A DNA stretch of 64,000 bases. It comes from Nephrocerus scutellatus. Lineage: Eukaryota > Arthropoda > Insecta > Diptera > Pipunculidae. Below, in pieces: positions 43,849-54,895 of this stretch. The position numbers and the translations under genes were made by a program. The notes below the pieces were generated by a model that did no database searches, was not told the DNA's origin, and saw only the letters and a list, made by a program, of their open reading frames with translations. Positions within the stretch are counted from its first letter, which is position 1, and each line of letters opens with the position of its first letter. Where the stretch lies: NCBI GenBank assembly GCA_947095585.1, contig OX352765.1:60319623-60383622 (forward strand), in the 5' to 3' direction.

Positions 43849-43961
43849 ATAAAAAAGATGAGTTTTATTTTTTATTTTACTTCAAAAATATTCCTACTAT
43901 ATAATTAAACGCTTACAGGCTACTTAATGATAAAAATAATAATGACAATAATACGCTAAAT

Positions 43962-44776
43962 GCATATATATAAAAGTGAAACTTTGTATGTGTGTATGTC
44001 CGGTATAGACTGCCAAACCCTTCAACCGATCGCGTTCTAACTTTGCATATGGGTTTTCTACCATAAAAGGCACTTAATAGGCATATTTTGAAAGTGGTCA
44101 GACTCTTGGTTCAAGTGGTCACCATATGAATTTTTTTTTTGTTTTTACAAATTGCATGTTTTTATGAACCAATCGCGTTCAAACTTTGCGTAGGAGTTTT
44201 ATACCATAATGGGCACTAAATAGGCATATTTTGAAAGTGGTCAGACTCCTAGGTCAAGGGGTCACCTAGGGCAGGTCATATGACGTCAGAGGTCCGTGGG
44301 CTGGCGGTCAGATGGTGGTGGGTCAAGGGGTCACCATACGAATTTTTTTTATTGTTTTTAGGGGTTTTATACCATAATGAACACATAATAGGCATATTTT
44401 GCAAGTGGTCAAACTCCTGAGTCAAAGGGTCTCCATAAGAATTTTTTTTATTGTTTCTACAAATCTCATGTGTTTATGAACCAATCGCGTTCAAACTTAT
44501 TCTATAGTTATCTGGGCAGGTGAGGTGGTCAGTTGGTGGGTTGGTCAGTTGGTGCGAGTTCAGTGGGTGGGGTGGTCTGTGAGTGGGTGGTTATATGAGG
44601 TCAGAGGTCCGTGGGCTGGGGGTCAGATGGTGGTGGGTCAGTGGGCGGGAGGTCAGTGGGTGTAGTGTCAGTGGGCGGGTGAACTTGATGGGGGTCAGTC
44701 GGATGGGGCAGCTGGGAAACGCCGGAGACGATGGGTGGGTAATGAAGCCACGAGCAACGCCGGGCACTTCAGCTAG
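43962..44776 (+). mobile_element. Helitron-like element with internal repeats
   Basis: The 5' end 'gcatatatataaaagtgaaactttg' resembles insect Helitron starts, though the initial TC is altered. The 3' end 'aacgccgggcacttcagCTAG' is followed by T. Inside, a 130-180 bp unit recurs about four times: 'ccaatcgcgttcaaacttt', 'ttttataccataatgggcac', 'aataggcatattttgaaagtggtcagactcc', 'tcaaggggtcacc'. From 44500 a GT-rich 'ggtcagtgggtggg' tract follows. No Rep/helicase. Confidence 0.55.
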
Positions 44777-44855
44777 TGCTAAATAAAGGTCGATCGATCT
44801 GTCGGTAGGTCGGGGCATCACTGGCTTCCGCAATCAGCCTGACTACCTGCTTAAT

Positions 44856-45191
44856 AAGGCAAGTGCAGTACTTGCTGTACTGACCACTGTAGCGTGCAGC
44901 TAGCAGTATACGGTCGGAGTAGAGTAGTGTAGCTGGCTTGCGCTGGAGTCGCACTAAACTACTTTCGAAGGCAAGTGTTGTCCTTGCTGTATTGACTACT
45001 GTTGCGTGCAGCTAGCAGTAGACGGTCGGGGTAGAGTAGTGTCGCTGGCTTGCGTTGCAGTCGCACAAAACTTCTTACCAAAGCAAGTGTTGTCATGCCT
45101 GTGTTAACTACTGTAGCGTGCAGCTAGCAGTAGACGGTCGGAGTAGAGTACTGTCGCTGGCTTGCGCTGCAGTCGCACTAAACTAGTTACA
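44856..45191. repeat. 112-bp minisatellite, three copies
   Basis: Units start at 44856, 44968 and 45080 with 'AAGGCAAGTG', so the period is exactly 112 bp. Each contains 'gtgcagctagcagta(g/t)acggtcgg(a/g)gtagagta' and 'gctggcttgcg(c/t)tg(g/c)agtcgcac'. The copies are roughly 88-93% alike by eye. No coding or known function. Confidence 0.85.
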
Positions 45192-45194
45192 AAA

Positions 45195-45735
45195 GCAATC
45201 AGCAGCCTCCTTTTATACTTGAACTAACGGTTCATTTGGTCCAGCATGCGTATAGTAATCTTCCGTGTGTATACATTGTCCCTGTTTTTGCGTGCGTCAT
45301 GCGTATACCGTGTGTGTGATGTATGTTTTCCGTTGTCCGCATGCTGAACCCAATGACCGTGTTGTTGTTGTAGTACATAGTTCTTGTAAGTAATTATAAT
45401 TATGTATGATTTTGCTTTGTAACTCTGTATTGCCATGAGTGTTGCTATGTAATTGTCGGTGCAATGCTATTGAAGCAAAGCCCGTTACAATTGTTTCTAG
45501 CCTACAGGGTGCTTGTTCTAAAGTGAGTAAAATATTTTATGTGCAAAAAAGTATTTTAATTATATTTCAATTAACTTATGTGTTATGTTTGACAATATGT
45601 ATATGTATAATATTCAATTCAAATAGTATTTACAAAAAAAAGAGTTTTCGCGAACCCTGGACCGCTGAGCTGGTTACGTTGTAGGGGTGATTTTGTGTGC
45701 GTCCAAAATCGTCCTTACAAATGTTGAACTTTGTT
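45195..45735. other. Intronic sequence, nothing recognised
   Basis: Includes TG-rich and AT-rich stretches without a supported gene or element. Confidence 0.4.
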
Positions 45736-45838
45736 GGAACTATATTCCCCCGCTGTGGATTCAAACCTCTGAACCGGTGAGAAGACGCTCTGTAGTCTGA
45801 CGCTTGCTGGTTGAGCTACTGTGCCATGCAACAGTTAT
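45735..45838 (-). mobile_element. tRNA-like SINE head (family 2)
   Basis: On the minus strand: GGCACAGTAGCTCAACCAGC (A-box-like 'TAGCTCAACCAGC', about 45811-45823), then after about 40 bp GGTTTGAATCC (B-box match, about 45757-45767). The spacing fits a tRNA-type pol III promoter. It differs from family 1 in head and body and has no second copy in the window. Confidence 0.5.
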
Positions 45839-46147
45839 TGCACAAATCGATTATATAGACATATTAGCTGTACGGTTCACTGACATTTTATCAGTACAGT
45901 GTGTGATGGAGTGTTTTGGGTGTACCAAAGCCACTTGACCCTCTGGTTCGTTAAACCGCATTAGCCACTTGAAAGCGGCGTGGTTAGTTTGAAGGAGGAA
46001 CTCTTGACCTTATCGACCATATCCACAATAGCTAGCAATTCGCGTCGGGCTTAGGAAGCGAACGGCTGTAGTTCGCTATTACACAATCCTTTTTCTTGAT
46101 TCTACGATAGCACCGCTCCTATTCCCGTGCAGTGTGCGTGTGCTGTG

Positions 46148-46235
46148 TTCGCGTAGTTAACTCGACATCGGCTTTAAGGAGTTCTGCGTAGATGTTTTCA
46201 TCACCTGCAGCTTTACCTGGTTGCTGTGAACCTTA
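46148..46235 (-). pseudogene. RTE-type RT fragment
   Basis: About 85 bp matching 56945-57030 at most positions ('ttcgcgtagttaactcgac(a/g)tcggct'). This is the segment reading 'GKAAG..NIYA.LL.ADVELTTRTLHA' in the larger RTE fragment. Confidence 0.6.
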
Positions 46236-46580
46236 TCGTAACCAACCAATATTTAACAAATTTATATACAGTGCACGATCAGCGCCGGAATTTCACGGGA
46301 CTGATAGAAATTTTCGGCTCTTGAGATTTTCCGTCACTGGGAATTTTTGAATTTTATGACTAAAATAAACTTTTAAATTTTTTAACGATTTTCTTTACAA
46401 GTGTAAATCAATGTCAGTGAAGTATTGACTTTTTTATTCAAAAAAACTTTTAATTTCGCAATTTCAAAGCAGCATAAATTCGTATCCCTAATATATAAGC
46501 ACATATACTTTACATACATTTTGCAAAACGTGATACATGTTTAGAAATTTTTTTTAAAAAAATCCAAAACTAAGCTTTGT
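46236..46580. other. Intronic sequence, nothing recognised
   Basis: AT-rich sequence between the RTE piece and the pogo-like relic, with no ORF of note. Confidence 0.4.
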
Positions 46581-46581
46581 T

Positions 46582-47570
46582 TTATTTTTTTTTCTGTTCT
46601 GATTTCAGTTTAGCATACTCCATTTTTAACTTGTTAGTTTTTGGAAAAATTAGCCTAACTAGGAAGCAAATCGAGGTAAAGTTTTGAAAAATATCGACGA
46701 CTTCATGCCGACTAATTTCTCTTTCATCATCGTTTGAATTTATAACTATATATCTGAATATAACATTTTCATTCATAATATTCCAAATTTCGTCCAAATC
46801 CTAAAACTCAGTTCTAACACCTTCGTCGAATTTCAAAAATTGCTTTACATTGCATACAGTTTGAACAACGGACGTACAGTTTGATCTTCACTTCTTCTTG
46901 TTCTTTCAACTCTTCAAATAGTAATCCACAGTTCAAAAAACATATGATCACCGTTGATGCTTTTTGTCGTTGCTTTTAATAATTCAATAAATTTGATATT
47001 TTTTGCCACTTTTTGCATTGCTACAATTTCCATCTCGATCAATATTGTTGTAACATCAATTTTCCATATTGCACTATAAGTGCAGAAATAATTCCATTGC
47101 CGAGAGGCTGCAATTTAGCAGTAGCATTTGGTAGAAGCAATACCAATGTTTCATTAAAAAGCTCTTCAAGATGTAAAGCCACGTTATCTAAAAAAAGTAG
47201 AATTTTCCTGTTATGCTTTTTCATTTTCTTATTTGGAGTCGACATATATTCATTAAAATTCCCATCGGTCATTATTGGAAATATAATCCACTTCCAATTT
47301 ATTTTTACTCAAATTTTTAACATTTGTTGACAATTCCCGATAACCATTGGTTGAAGTATAGATCCGTCCCAGAAAACCGTTATTGAATGGTTTGAATGAC
47401 GTATTTGCAACTTTTTCAGCAATTTTCTTAGCTTTGGCCTGCAAAACTGATCCAGAAATTATTGAATAGGTTTTGGTCACACAAAACCATTCAAAACTAT
47501 TTTGTTGAATTAAAATTTTCACATTCTTGCCACTTTATTAATTCTTTTTAAGCACTCATAAATTTGTTTT
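46582..47570 (-). pseudogene. pogo/Tigger-like transposase relic
   Basis: From right to left on the minus strand: 'SGSVLQAKAKKIAEKVAN' and 'FKPFNNGFLGRI' resemble the CENP-B/Tc5-type DNA-binding helix-turn-helix. Then 'NRKILLFLDNVALH' and 'LVLLLPNATAKLQPLGNGII' match the DDE core ('LL.DN...H' and 'LPPN.T..LQPLD.G.I', with the D lost to N). The rest degrades toward 46582. Frameshifts separate the parts. Terminal repeats were not found. Confidence 0.7.
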
Positions 47571-47599
47571 TACATTTTTACCTTTTTAATGTAAAATAA

Positions 47600-48560
47600 T
47601 TGCGTCGTTTGCGGACGGTTTCAAGTCTAAAGTTCATTACATAAATGCTGGCGTTCCCCAGGGCTCTGTTTTGTCCCCGACACTCTTCCTCATTTTTATT
47701 AATGATCTCTTATCTGTGACTTCTAATCCAATTCACTCTTTCGCTGACGACAGCACTTTCAGCTTCTCATATATGTTTGAGGAACGTCCCTCCACCTCTC
47801 ATGTGGAACTCAAACAACTTCGTATATTAAGCACCTTAAATTCTGACCTAGACAGCAATGGGGAGAAATCCATCAAGTAGAATTTAACGCTTCCAAAACC
47901 CAATCTTGTCGTCTAAGCTAATCCTAAATTCCATGCCATTATCCATGAACGCCACTTGCATCGAGGAAACTAAAAATCTCGCAATTCTCGGTATGTGCGT
48001 TAACGACAAGCCAAAAATGCTTCGAAATGTTTAGGTTTTCTAGCCTGGTACAAGAAATATTTCAATCCCTCCGATCTGACTACTATATTCTCACTAAACT
48101 TGAGTACAATTGCCATATCTGGTCTGGTGCGCCTAAAACTACTTTGCATCAGCTATATAGAATACAAAACTGCGCGATAAAACTTATTGGTGACGCAAAT
48201 ATAGCGAAATCAATAGATTCGCTTGAACACCGCAGGAACGTTTCCTGCTTGTCACTGTTTTATCGCTTCTTCTACCAACGCTCTGGCGCCCTAAATGCTC
48301 ATTAGTTTACCCTCAAGCCCATCTTCGGAAGTCCAGTTAAGTTCAGGGATTCGGTCTTCAGCTGTACAACACGTTTGTGGAATGCTCTGCCAACCTCTGT
48401 CTTCCCACATCACTATGATCTTCAGGCATTTAAAACACAAGCTTATAGACATCTCCTCTTTTCTCCTCCTTTTCCTTAACGCCCACGCTGTGCCAAGCAT
48501 AAGCGTGCGCGAATTATATAACAAAACCTTGTTTAAATCACAAAATATCCAACAATATTT
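47600..48560 (+). pseudogene. Jockey/CR1-type LINE, 3' half
   Basis: 'INAGVPQGSVLSPTLFLIFINDLL' and 'IHSFADDSTF' are RT motifs, with FADD as the catalytic box (about 47738-47750). Then 'LEYNCHIWSGAPKTTLHQLYRIQNCAIKLIGD', 'SIDSLEHRRNVSCLSLFYRF' and, in another frame, 'LWNALPTSVFPHHYDLQAFK' form the typical C-terminus. The 3' end is near 48560. Frameshifted. Confidence 0.78.
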
Positions 48561-48564
48561 AAGA

Positions 48565-48790
48565 TCAACAAATAAATAAATTTTGTATTAAAAAGCTCTA
48601 AAAGTTACCTGTGAATGTAGATTTATTAAAAAGAATTCGAAATAAAATCCACTTGTATGTACGTTAAAAAAAAGTTAAAATAACTTACCTGTCCTAGCCA
48701 AGCAAACAAAACCAAAATATACAGACCTATTGTAACGTAAAGTTAAACAAACAAAATGAGTATTTGAGAGTTCCCCGGAATCTTCACAGA
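48565..48790. other. Flank of the BEL/Pao element 1 insertion
   Basis: AT-rich sequence ending in the 5-bp target ATGCG. No gene. Confidence 0.5.
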
Positions 48791-48795
48791 ATGCG

Positions 48796-49096
48796 TGTTG
48801 GCGCCACCACTGAATACACCACTGAACACACGACCTGTGCGAGGCCTGGTGTGAACACCATCATAAGCAACACAAAAAACTGGAGCAAGACGTCAAACTA
48901 CACGACGTTTTCTCTCTCTCGCTCATCATCAATGGTCAGGCGAACAACGAAGTTAAAAAGCCCGTGGCCATTCTTTTTTTGACAAGACTAATTGAAATCG
49001 CTTTTTCGCATTTAATATTTTCCTTGAAATAAATGTTTTATTTATTCGTCCAAAATTGTGCCCTTTTCTTTGTTGCGAATACTCTCGTGATTAACA
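48796..49096 (+). repeat. BEL/Pao element 1, 5' LTR
   Basis: TGTTGGCGCCACC ... GTGATTAACA, with TG/CA ends and a 5-bp target duplication at its left. It contains a possible polyadenylation signal (AATAAA within 'cttgaaataaatg'). Confidence 0.92.
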
Positions 49097-49100
49097 AAAT

Positions 49101-49118
49101 TGGTCCTTCAAACCAGAT
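49101..49118 (+). other. Candidate primer-binding site of BEL/Pao element 1
   Basis: TGGTCCTTCAAACCAGAT, four bases after the LTR. A TGG start close to the LTR is the expected place for tRNA priming. The tRNA was not identified. Confidence 0.55.
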
Positions 49119-49284
49119 GAGTGCCAGATCAGCATCGAAATCATACACGTCTTTTATGTAATTCACGTGTTTTATGTAATTCAATCGTAGAGATTTACAC
49201 ATTTACAAGTTAGAACAACAATTCGGCATTCGAGAACAAATCGAGGAGTATTATTTCGTCGCAAGCTCAAACCTCAAAACATTA

Positions 49285-50220
49285 TTGAGAAAATTTACCT
49301 CGACGACTTCAACACAGGATACCAAGGCAATCCCAGCCGATGCTTCCACACCACATCAATCAATCGAAATTCAATTACCACACATCAAGGTTCCTGTCTT
49401 CGACGGCAATTATGGAAATTGGACGGAATTCGAAAGTCTGTTCACTGATCTTATCGACAAGAATCCGAGATTGACAAATTCGCAGAAGCTCCATTACCTG
49501 AAGGCAAATCTAACTGATGAACGATGCCAACTACACAGAAGCATAGAATAGCCTCATCAATCGGTACAAACATCGACGTTTTATTATCGAAAGTCACCTC
49601 CATCGATTCCGAAATATGCCCGCAACCCTTCAATAATCCGCAATCGGATTAAGGGGCATCATCGATACCTCCACAGACACAGTCCGAAGTCTAAAGGTTT
49701 TGGCTAGTCAACATCATCGTCGACAAACTCGATCCAGAAACTCACCGTCAATGGGAATTGACATTATCTCGAACGAAGTTTCCCACATATCAAGAACTTA
49801 TGGATTTCTTGGAGACTCGATGGCAATCATTGGAAATGATTTCCATGTCCAAGTCAAATTCGTCGCGACAAATCACATCATCGTCAATACGCCGAAGAAA
49901 CGAGCCAACAACACCTCGTTTCCCCTCAACAATCCAACCATCGTCATTTCGCTCGAGCTCGAAGCGCGAATCGTCATCGCAATCATCTCATTCGTTCGTA
50001 GCTACTTCGACTCCAACCAATTCGCTGAGCTGTCTATTCTGCAGCGAGGAACACAGTGTGTTCCAGTGCAGCAAATTCAAATCATTATCGTTCGATCAGA
50101 AATCCACCAAAATTCGTGAAAACAATCTTTGTTTTAACTGTCTGCGAAAGGGACACCGTAGCACAGAATGTCGTTCAAGTTTCTGTCAAGTCTGCAACCG
50201 CAGACATCACACCCTATTAC
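49285..50220 (+). pseudogene. BEL/Pao element 1 gag
   Basis: The first ORF (49285-49551) reads 'LPHIKVPVFDGNYGNWTEFESLF' and 'NSQKLHYLKANL', the BEL gag signature, then hits a stop. After shifts the ORF from 49758 gives 'ELMDFLETRWQSLE'. Zinc knuckles follow: 'CLFCSEEHSVFQC' and 'NLCFNCLRKGHRSTEC', then 'CQVCNRRHHTLLH' (50030-50215). The lesions lie between the gag core and the knuckles. Confidence 0.85.
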
Positions 50221-51566
50221 ACATACCGAATGGGTCATCTCGAACTCCAGTCACCAACACAAGTAAAACATCGAATGACAACTTGCCAACTGCTGAAAAT
50301 TCGAATGATGCTAATTCGCATCACACCACATCGCCGCTGACAGATGTATTACTCGCAACAGCAGTTAGAATTGTCGCAAACGGGAAACAAGATTTCACCA
50401 TTCGAGCCCTGCTTGACTCAGGATCCCAAGTGAATCTCATTTCCGAGAACGCCATAACTCGGATTGGCTTAAAACGGAGACCAGCCTCAATCTCAATTAA
50501 CGGAACTGGTGCCATTGAAGCAGCCAAATCACAATCGATTGTCGAATTCGTTCTTAAATCACGTGTTGATTCAAGATTCTCGATTTCCATCACAGCAGTT
50601 GTCGTCGAAAGGATAACTGGCATCATGCCATCGCAGTACATCGAATCGAAACAGTGGAAACATCTACATGAGCTACAATTAGCCGATCCTCAGTTCAATC
50701 GTCCTCACAAAATCGACGTGCTGCTTGTTGCAGATGTCCTCGGAATGCTCCATATGGGTGAATGCATAAAATCTTTCAACGGTTCGCCATTCACACAAAA
50801 AACCAAATTGGGACACATATTGTTTGGGAGATTCGATCGAAACACAATCACACACTCCTTAAGTGCGACTGCAACCAACGAGAACTACACCAACGTTGAC
50901 AACATTTTGAAGTCATTTTGGGAGCTTGAAAATGTACCAGCAGCCCAAGAACTCACGGAAGATGAAAGTCATTGTGAAAGGCACTTTCAATCAACGCATT
51001 CCAGGAACAAGGAAGAAAGATATATCGTGCAACTCCCATTCGTTGATCAGCCATTGCCACTCGGAACTTCTCGAGAAGGTGCAATCGTCAGACTGAACCA
51101 TATGGAACGCCGATTTTTGAAGAATCCGCAGTTAAGCATCGAATACCGAGACTTCATGCAAGCCTATCTTGAGCAACATCACATGGAAGCAGTGCCAGTC
51201 GACGATGGATCAATCACAAATCAAACGTGCTACCTCCCACACCATGGCGTGATGCAGGGGTCCAGCTCAAAGTCAAAATTACGTGTGGTTTTTGACGCCC
51301 CACATAAGACGACTTCCGGAGTTTCACTGAATCAAAACCTTCGTATCGGTCCTAAGCTTCAACAGAATCTATTCACGATTCTCACTCGATTTCGACAACA
51401 CAAATTCGTGTTCATCGCAGACATTCGACAGATGTATCGACAGATCTTGGTGGCCCCTGAGCACCAAGATTATCAACGTATAGTTTGGAGAACAACGCCT
51501 GAGGACCCAATTCAAGATTATCGTCTGCGCACAGTAACATACGGTACCAGCTGTGCTCCGTATTAG
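50221..51566 (+). pseudogene. BEL/Pao element 1 protease and RT, first part
   Basis: Continuous with gag. It has 'IRALLDSGSQVNLISE' (protease, D-S-G), then the linker domain, 'CYLPHHGVMQGSSSKSKLRVVFDA', 'SLNQNLRIGPKLQ' and 'FIADIRQMYRQILV' (RT motif A with its catalytic D). It ends at a TAG (51564-51566) that interrupts the RT. The frame stays open beyond the stop. Confidence 0.88.
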
Positions 51567-52640
51567 GCAATACGCACGCTCAATCAGTTAGCACATGACG
51601 AATCCAAGCAATTTCCCATCGCTGCGAAAGTCGCTCTTGCCGACTTCTACGTAGACGACCTGATGACGGGCACAAACGAAGTCAAGGAATTGCTTGAAAT
51701 ACAGCAACAGATGGTGGCATTACTCCAACGCGGTGGCTTTGAACTTCGAAAATGGTCGTTAAATTGTCAATCTCTACTCGATCAAGTGTCATCAGAATAC
51801 CACGAACATCGGCCATTGCGGGAATTGAAATGGGAAGAATCGGTCAAGGCACTCGGGCTACATTGGGCACCATCGGGAGATTATTTTGCATTTAAAGTCG
51901 AAGACTTTCCAGAATCGCCAGTAACAACCAAACGAATTATCCTCTCAGAGGCTTCAAGGATTTTCGACCCGCTCGGGTGATTATCCCCTAGTGTCATCAT
52001 CGCAAAAATCATCTTTCAAGAATTATGGGTGCTCGGACTATCGTGGGACGAGGCAGTACCAGAATCAGTCGCTGAAAGATGGTCAAATTATCGGAAGAAT
52101 CTGGGATTCTTGGAGACAATCAAAATCACTCGCTCGCACCACATCAGAAGATGGATCAGTAAAAATTACCATCTTAGCAGCGAAAACCAAGGTAGCTCCA
52201 CTCAAAACCATCAGTCTACCGCGTCTGGAACTATGCGCCAGTGTGTTACTAGCCAACCTCACGCACAAGATCGCCCAGTCACTCAATCTCCACGACATAC
52301 AACAGTTCGCATGGACTGATTCGCAAGTGGTTTTGGGATGGCTCCGCAGCCCTCCCAGCCGATGGAAAATATTCGTGGCGAATCGCGTGTTGCAAATCCT
52401 CGATAAAGTGAAACCCAACGAATGGCGGTATGTTTATACTCGACACAACCCCGCATATTGCGCGTCTCGCGGCATCGACCCGTCGTTGCTCCACGATCAT
52501 CATATTTGGTGGAAAGGTCCTGATTGGCTACCGAAACACTCGGACACTTGGCCAACACACAAAATCAATGATTACTCCATCCCATTGGAAGAATGCAGAA
52601 CCATTTCTATGGTCGTCACGCAGTTAAACGAATCATCAAA
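51567..52640 (+). pseudogene. BEL/Pao element 1 RT second part and RNase H
   Basis: 'IRTLNQLAHDE' and 'FYVDDLMTG' (catalytic YVDD, about 51645-51665), 'LLQRGGFELRKW', 'EASRIFDPLG', then an in-frame TGA (51978-51980) and continuation 'LSPSVIIAKIIFQELW'. After a frameshift: 'SLPRLELCASVLLANL' and 'FAWTDSQVVLGWL' (RNase H). Confidence 0.85.
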
Positions 52641-54054
52641 TTCTGATGGGATCGATCAACTTCCGAATCGCTGTTTCACGCTCCAAAAATTACTTCGAAT
52701 CACATCCTACTGTAGACGTTTCGTTCTACAACTTCACCGACGAAATCAATCGATGCCAATCAGGAAGAAATCTGTCGAACAAAAGTGTACTCCGTTCACT
52801 TCACCCATTCATCGATGGTGATGGAATCTTACGAGTCGGCGGACGATTAAAACATTCATTCTTGCCGTACCAAAGCAAGCACCCAATAATTCTACCGAAA
52901 ACCAGTCAACTCACTACGTTAATCGTCGCACAGGCACATCGAACCACACTCCACGGTGGTCAACAATTAATGTTGGCACATCTTCGAAGCCGATTTTGGA
53001 TAATCAATGTCAAGAAGCTGGTCCGTGCGCATATTCGCCATTGCGTGACATGTTTTCGTTATCGCTCAACCACCGGTCAGCAACTAATGGCCAATCTTCC
53101 AGCACCACGCGTTACCCCATCAAGAGCTTTTCTCCACAGTTGGTGGATTACGCAGGACCGTTCTCGATCAAACAAAGCAAAGGCCGCGGTGCAAAATCAA
53201 CTAAGGATTACGTGTGTCTATTCGTGTGCCTATCAACAAAGGCGCTTCATCTTGAGATGGTGTCAGATCTCACTGCAGATGCGTTCATTGCTTCATTTAG
53301 ACGATTCACCGCTCGAAGAGGCAAGGTTCAAACCCTGTACAGTGATCGTGGCACCAACTTCATCGGATCCAACCGTCAACTAACATCGCTTCATCACCAC
53401 AGCACAAGGAATGTGAACCCTGAAGTCGCCACAATGCTAGCTCAAGACAACACGAATTGGTGCTTCAACCCGCCCGCTTCACCACATTTCGGAGGCCTAT
53501 GGGAGGCGGGGGTGAAGTCAGTCAAACACCATCTTCGAAGAATCATCGGCAATACATTACTCACCTTCGAAGAGATGACAACACAATTGTGCCAGATAGA
53601 AGCTTGTCTGAATTCGAGGCCATTGTGTCCCATGTCGGATGACCCCGAGGACTACACCACTCTCACTCCCGATCACTTTTTCATCGGAGAACCACCCATC
53701 ACTATTCCAGAACCATCATTGCTTGACATCCAATCGAATCGTCTTAATCGATATCAGCAAATCCAACAAATGCACCAACATTTCTGGAAGGTATGGTCGA
53801 CTGAATATCTGTCACGATTGCCGCAACGTCCTAAATGGCTCAAGACGAACGTCAACTTCAAGGTCGGTCATCTGGTTCTCATCAAAAACGAACTTTGTCC
53901 ACCAGCAAAATGGGCAATGGGCCGAATCACTGCTATTCATCCAGGTGCTGACGGTCTTATCCGCACAGTCACACTTAAATGTCAAGGCATCACACTCACG
54001 AGACCGGTAGTTAAATTTTGTCTACTGCCGATCCCAGACAATATTGTTGACTAA
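52640..54054 (+). pseudogene. BEL/Pao element 1 integrase
   Basis: In two frames: 'HRTTLHGGQQLMLAHLRSRFW' with 'HCVTCF' (HHCC zinc domain). Then from 52996: 'VDYAGPFSIK', 'LHLEMVSDLTADAFI', 'YSDRGTNFIGS' and 'PHFGGLWEAGVKSVKHHL', which supply D, D and E of the catalytic triad. The frame stays open from the core to the stop at 54054. Confidence 0.9.
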
Positions 54055-54082
54055 AGGATTAATCCTTTAGGCCGGCCGGCAA
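54055..54082 (+). other. Polypurine/GGCCGGCC tract before the 3' LTR
   Basis: 'aggattaatcctttaggccggccggcaa' directly upstream of TGTTGG. A GGCCGGCC-type motif at this point is typical of BEL/Pao elements. 'aggattaatcct' is a 12-bp palindrome. Confidence 0.6.
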
Positions 54083-54384
54083 TGTTGGCGCCACCACTGA
54101 ATACACCACTGAACACACGACCTGTGCGAGGCCTGGTGTGAACACCATCATAAGCAACACAAAAAACTGGAGCAAGACGTCAAACTACACGACGTTTTCT
54201 CTCTCTCGCTCATCATCAATGGTCAGACGAACAACGAAGTGAAAAAGGCCGTGGCCATTCTTTTTTTGGTTAAGACTAATTGAAATCGCTTTTTCGCATT
54301 TAATATTTTCCTTGAAATAAAAGTTTTATTTATTCGTCCAAAATTGTGCCCTTTTCTTTGTTGCGAATACTCTCGTGATTAACA
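54083..54384 (+). repeat. BEL/Pao element 1, 3' LTR
   Basis: 302 bp, TGTTGG ... AACA. Compared with the 5' LTR it has about seven differences, clustered at 'gtcagacg', 'agtgaaaaagg', 'ggttaagac' and 'aaaagtttt'. It is followed by the target duplication ATGCG. Confidence 0.92.
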
Positions 54385-54389
54385 ATGCG

Positions 54390-54640
54390 TTTCATAAGGA
54401 AAAAAATGTACATATGTCCATATGGACATTTCAATATTTCTGTCATTCATGGTTTTGTTTCTGAAATAAAGATGCGAAGGTACCAAGAATATGATTCCGT
54501 CAACGTCTGAGAGTTTCCGTCATTTAGAAGTTATTTTTCATATAAAATTGACGGTCAGAGCAATTCCTTCCGGCTTTGGAGATACTCCGGTTTTTGGATT
54601 TTATTTTATTTTATTTTTATTTATATTTTGATTTGATTGT
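54390..54640. other. Intronic sequence, nothing recognised
   Basis: AT-rich flank of BEL element 1. No supported feature. Confidence 0.4.
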
Positions 54641-54644
54641 GAGC

Positions 54645-54895
54645 AATTTCAATGCACACAATTATGGTTGCTTTCGCCATTCTGGCCAGACAATACTCTA
54701 GGCAGGTGTGTTGAGATATTCACTAAGATAACGGCTAAACGAGTTGAACGCATGGAACGTATGCTCACTCTATAGAGATCGTACATCGTAAAATCGGGCT
54801 TTAGGAAGTGGTTTAAAAATTGATCACAAGATTTGAACCAGCCAGTTACAAACACACGAGCATGCGAAGTTAATATAGAGAATTTAAAAAAAGAA
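54645..54895 (-). mobile_element. Helitron-like repeat fragment
   Basis: On the minus strand: 'aaattctctatattaacttcgcatgctcgtgtttgtaactggctgg' then 'caaatcttgtgatcaattttta'. These are the blocks shared with 355-735, 16960-17240 and 16690-16803. The 5' terminus is cut at the LINE piece on its right. Confidence 0.5.

Larger units (their letters stand above)
48796..54384 (+). mobile_element. BEL/Pao LTR retrotransposon, structurally complete, ORFs broken
   Basis: 5589 bp with LTRs of 301-302 bp, a 5-bp target duplication (ATGCG at 48791-48795 and 54385-54389), a primer-site candidate at 49101, a GGCCGGCCGGC-containing tract before the 3' LTR, and gag-protease-RT-RNase H-integrase in BEL order. 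No env. It lies antisense to Vps13D. The two LTRs differ at about seven positions, which suggests a fairly recent insertion. Pol has two in-frame stops and several frameshifts, so it cannot be autonomous as read. Confidence 0.93.

Noticed and set aside
44856..45191. CRISPR-like or rDNA spacer repeats
   Set aside because: Contiguous 112-bp units with no spacers, and no rRNA sequence nearby.
46582..46797. Independent small gene
   Set aside because: It lies in the degraded C-terminal part of the pogo-like transposase relic and has no features of its own.
49700..50119. Separate 139-codon gene in BEL element 1
   Set aside because: It overlaps the gag/pol frame in another reading frame and shows no domain; the zinc-knuckle frame is the real one.
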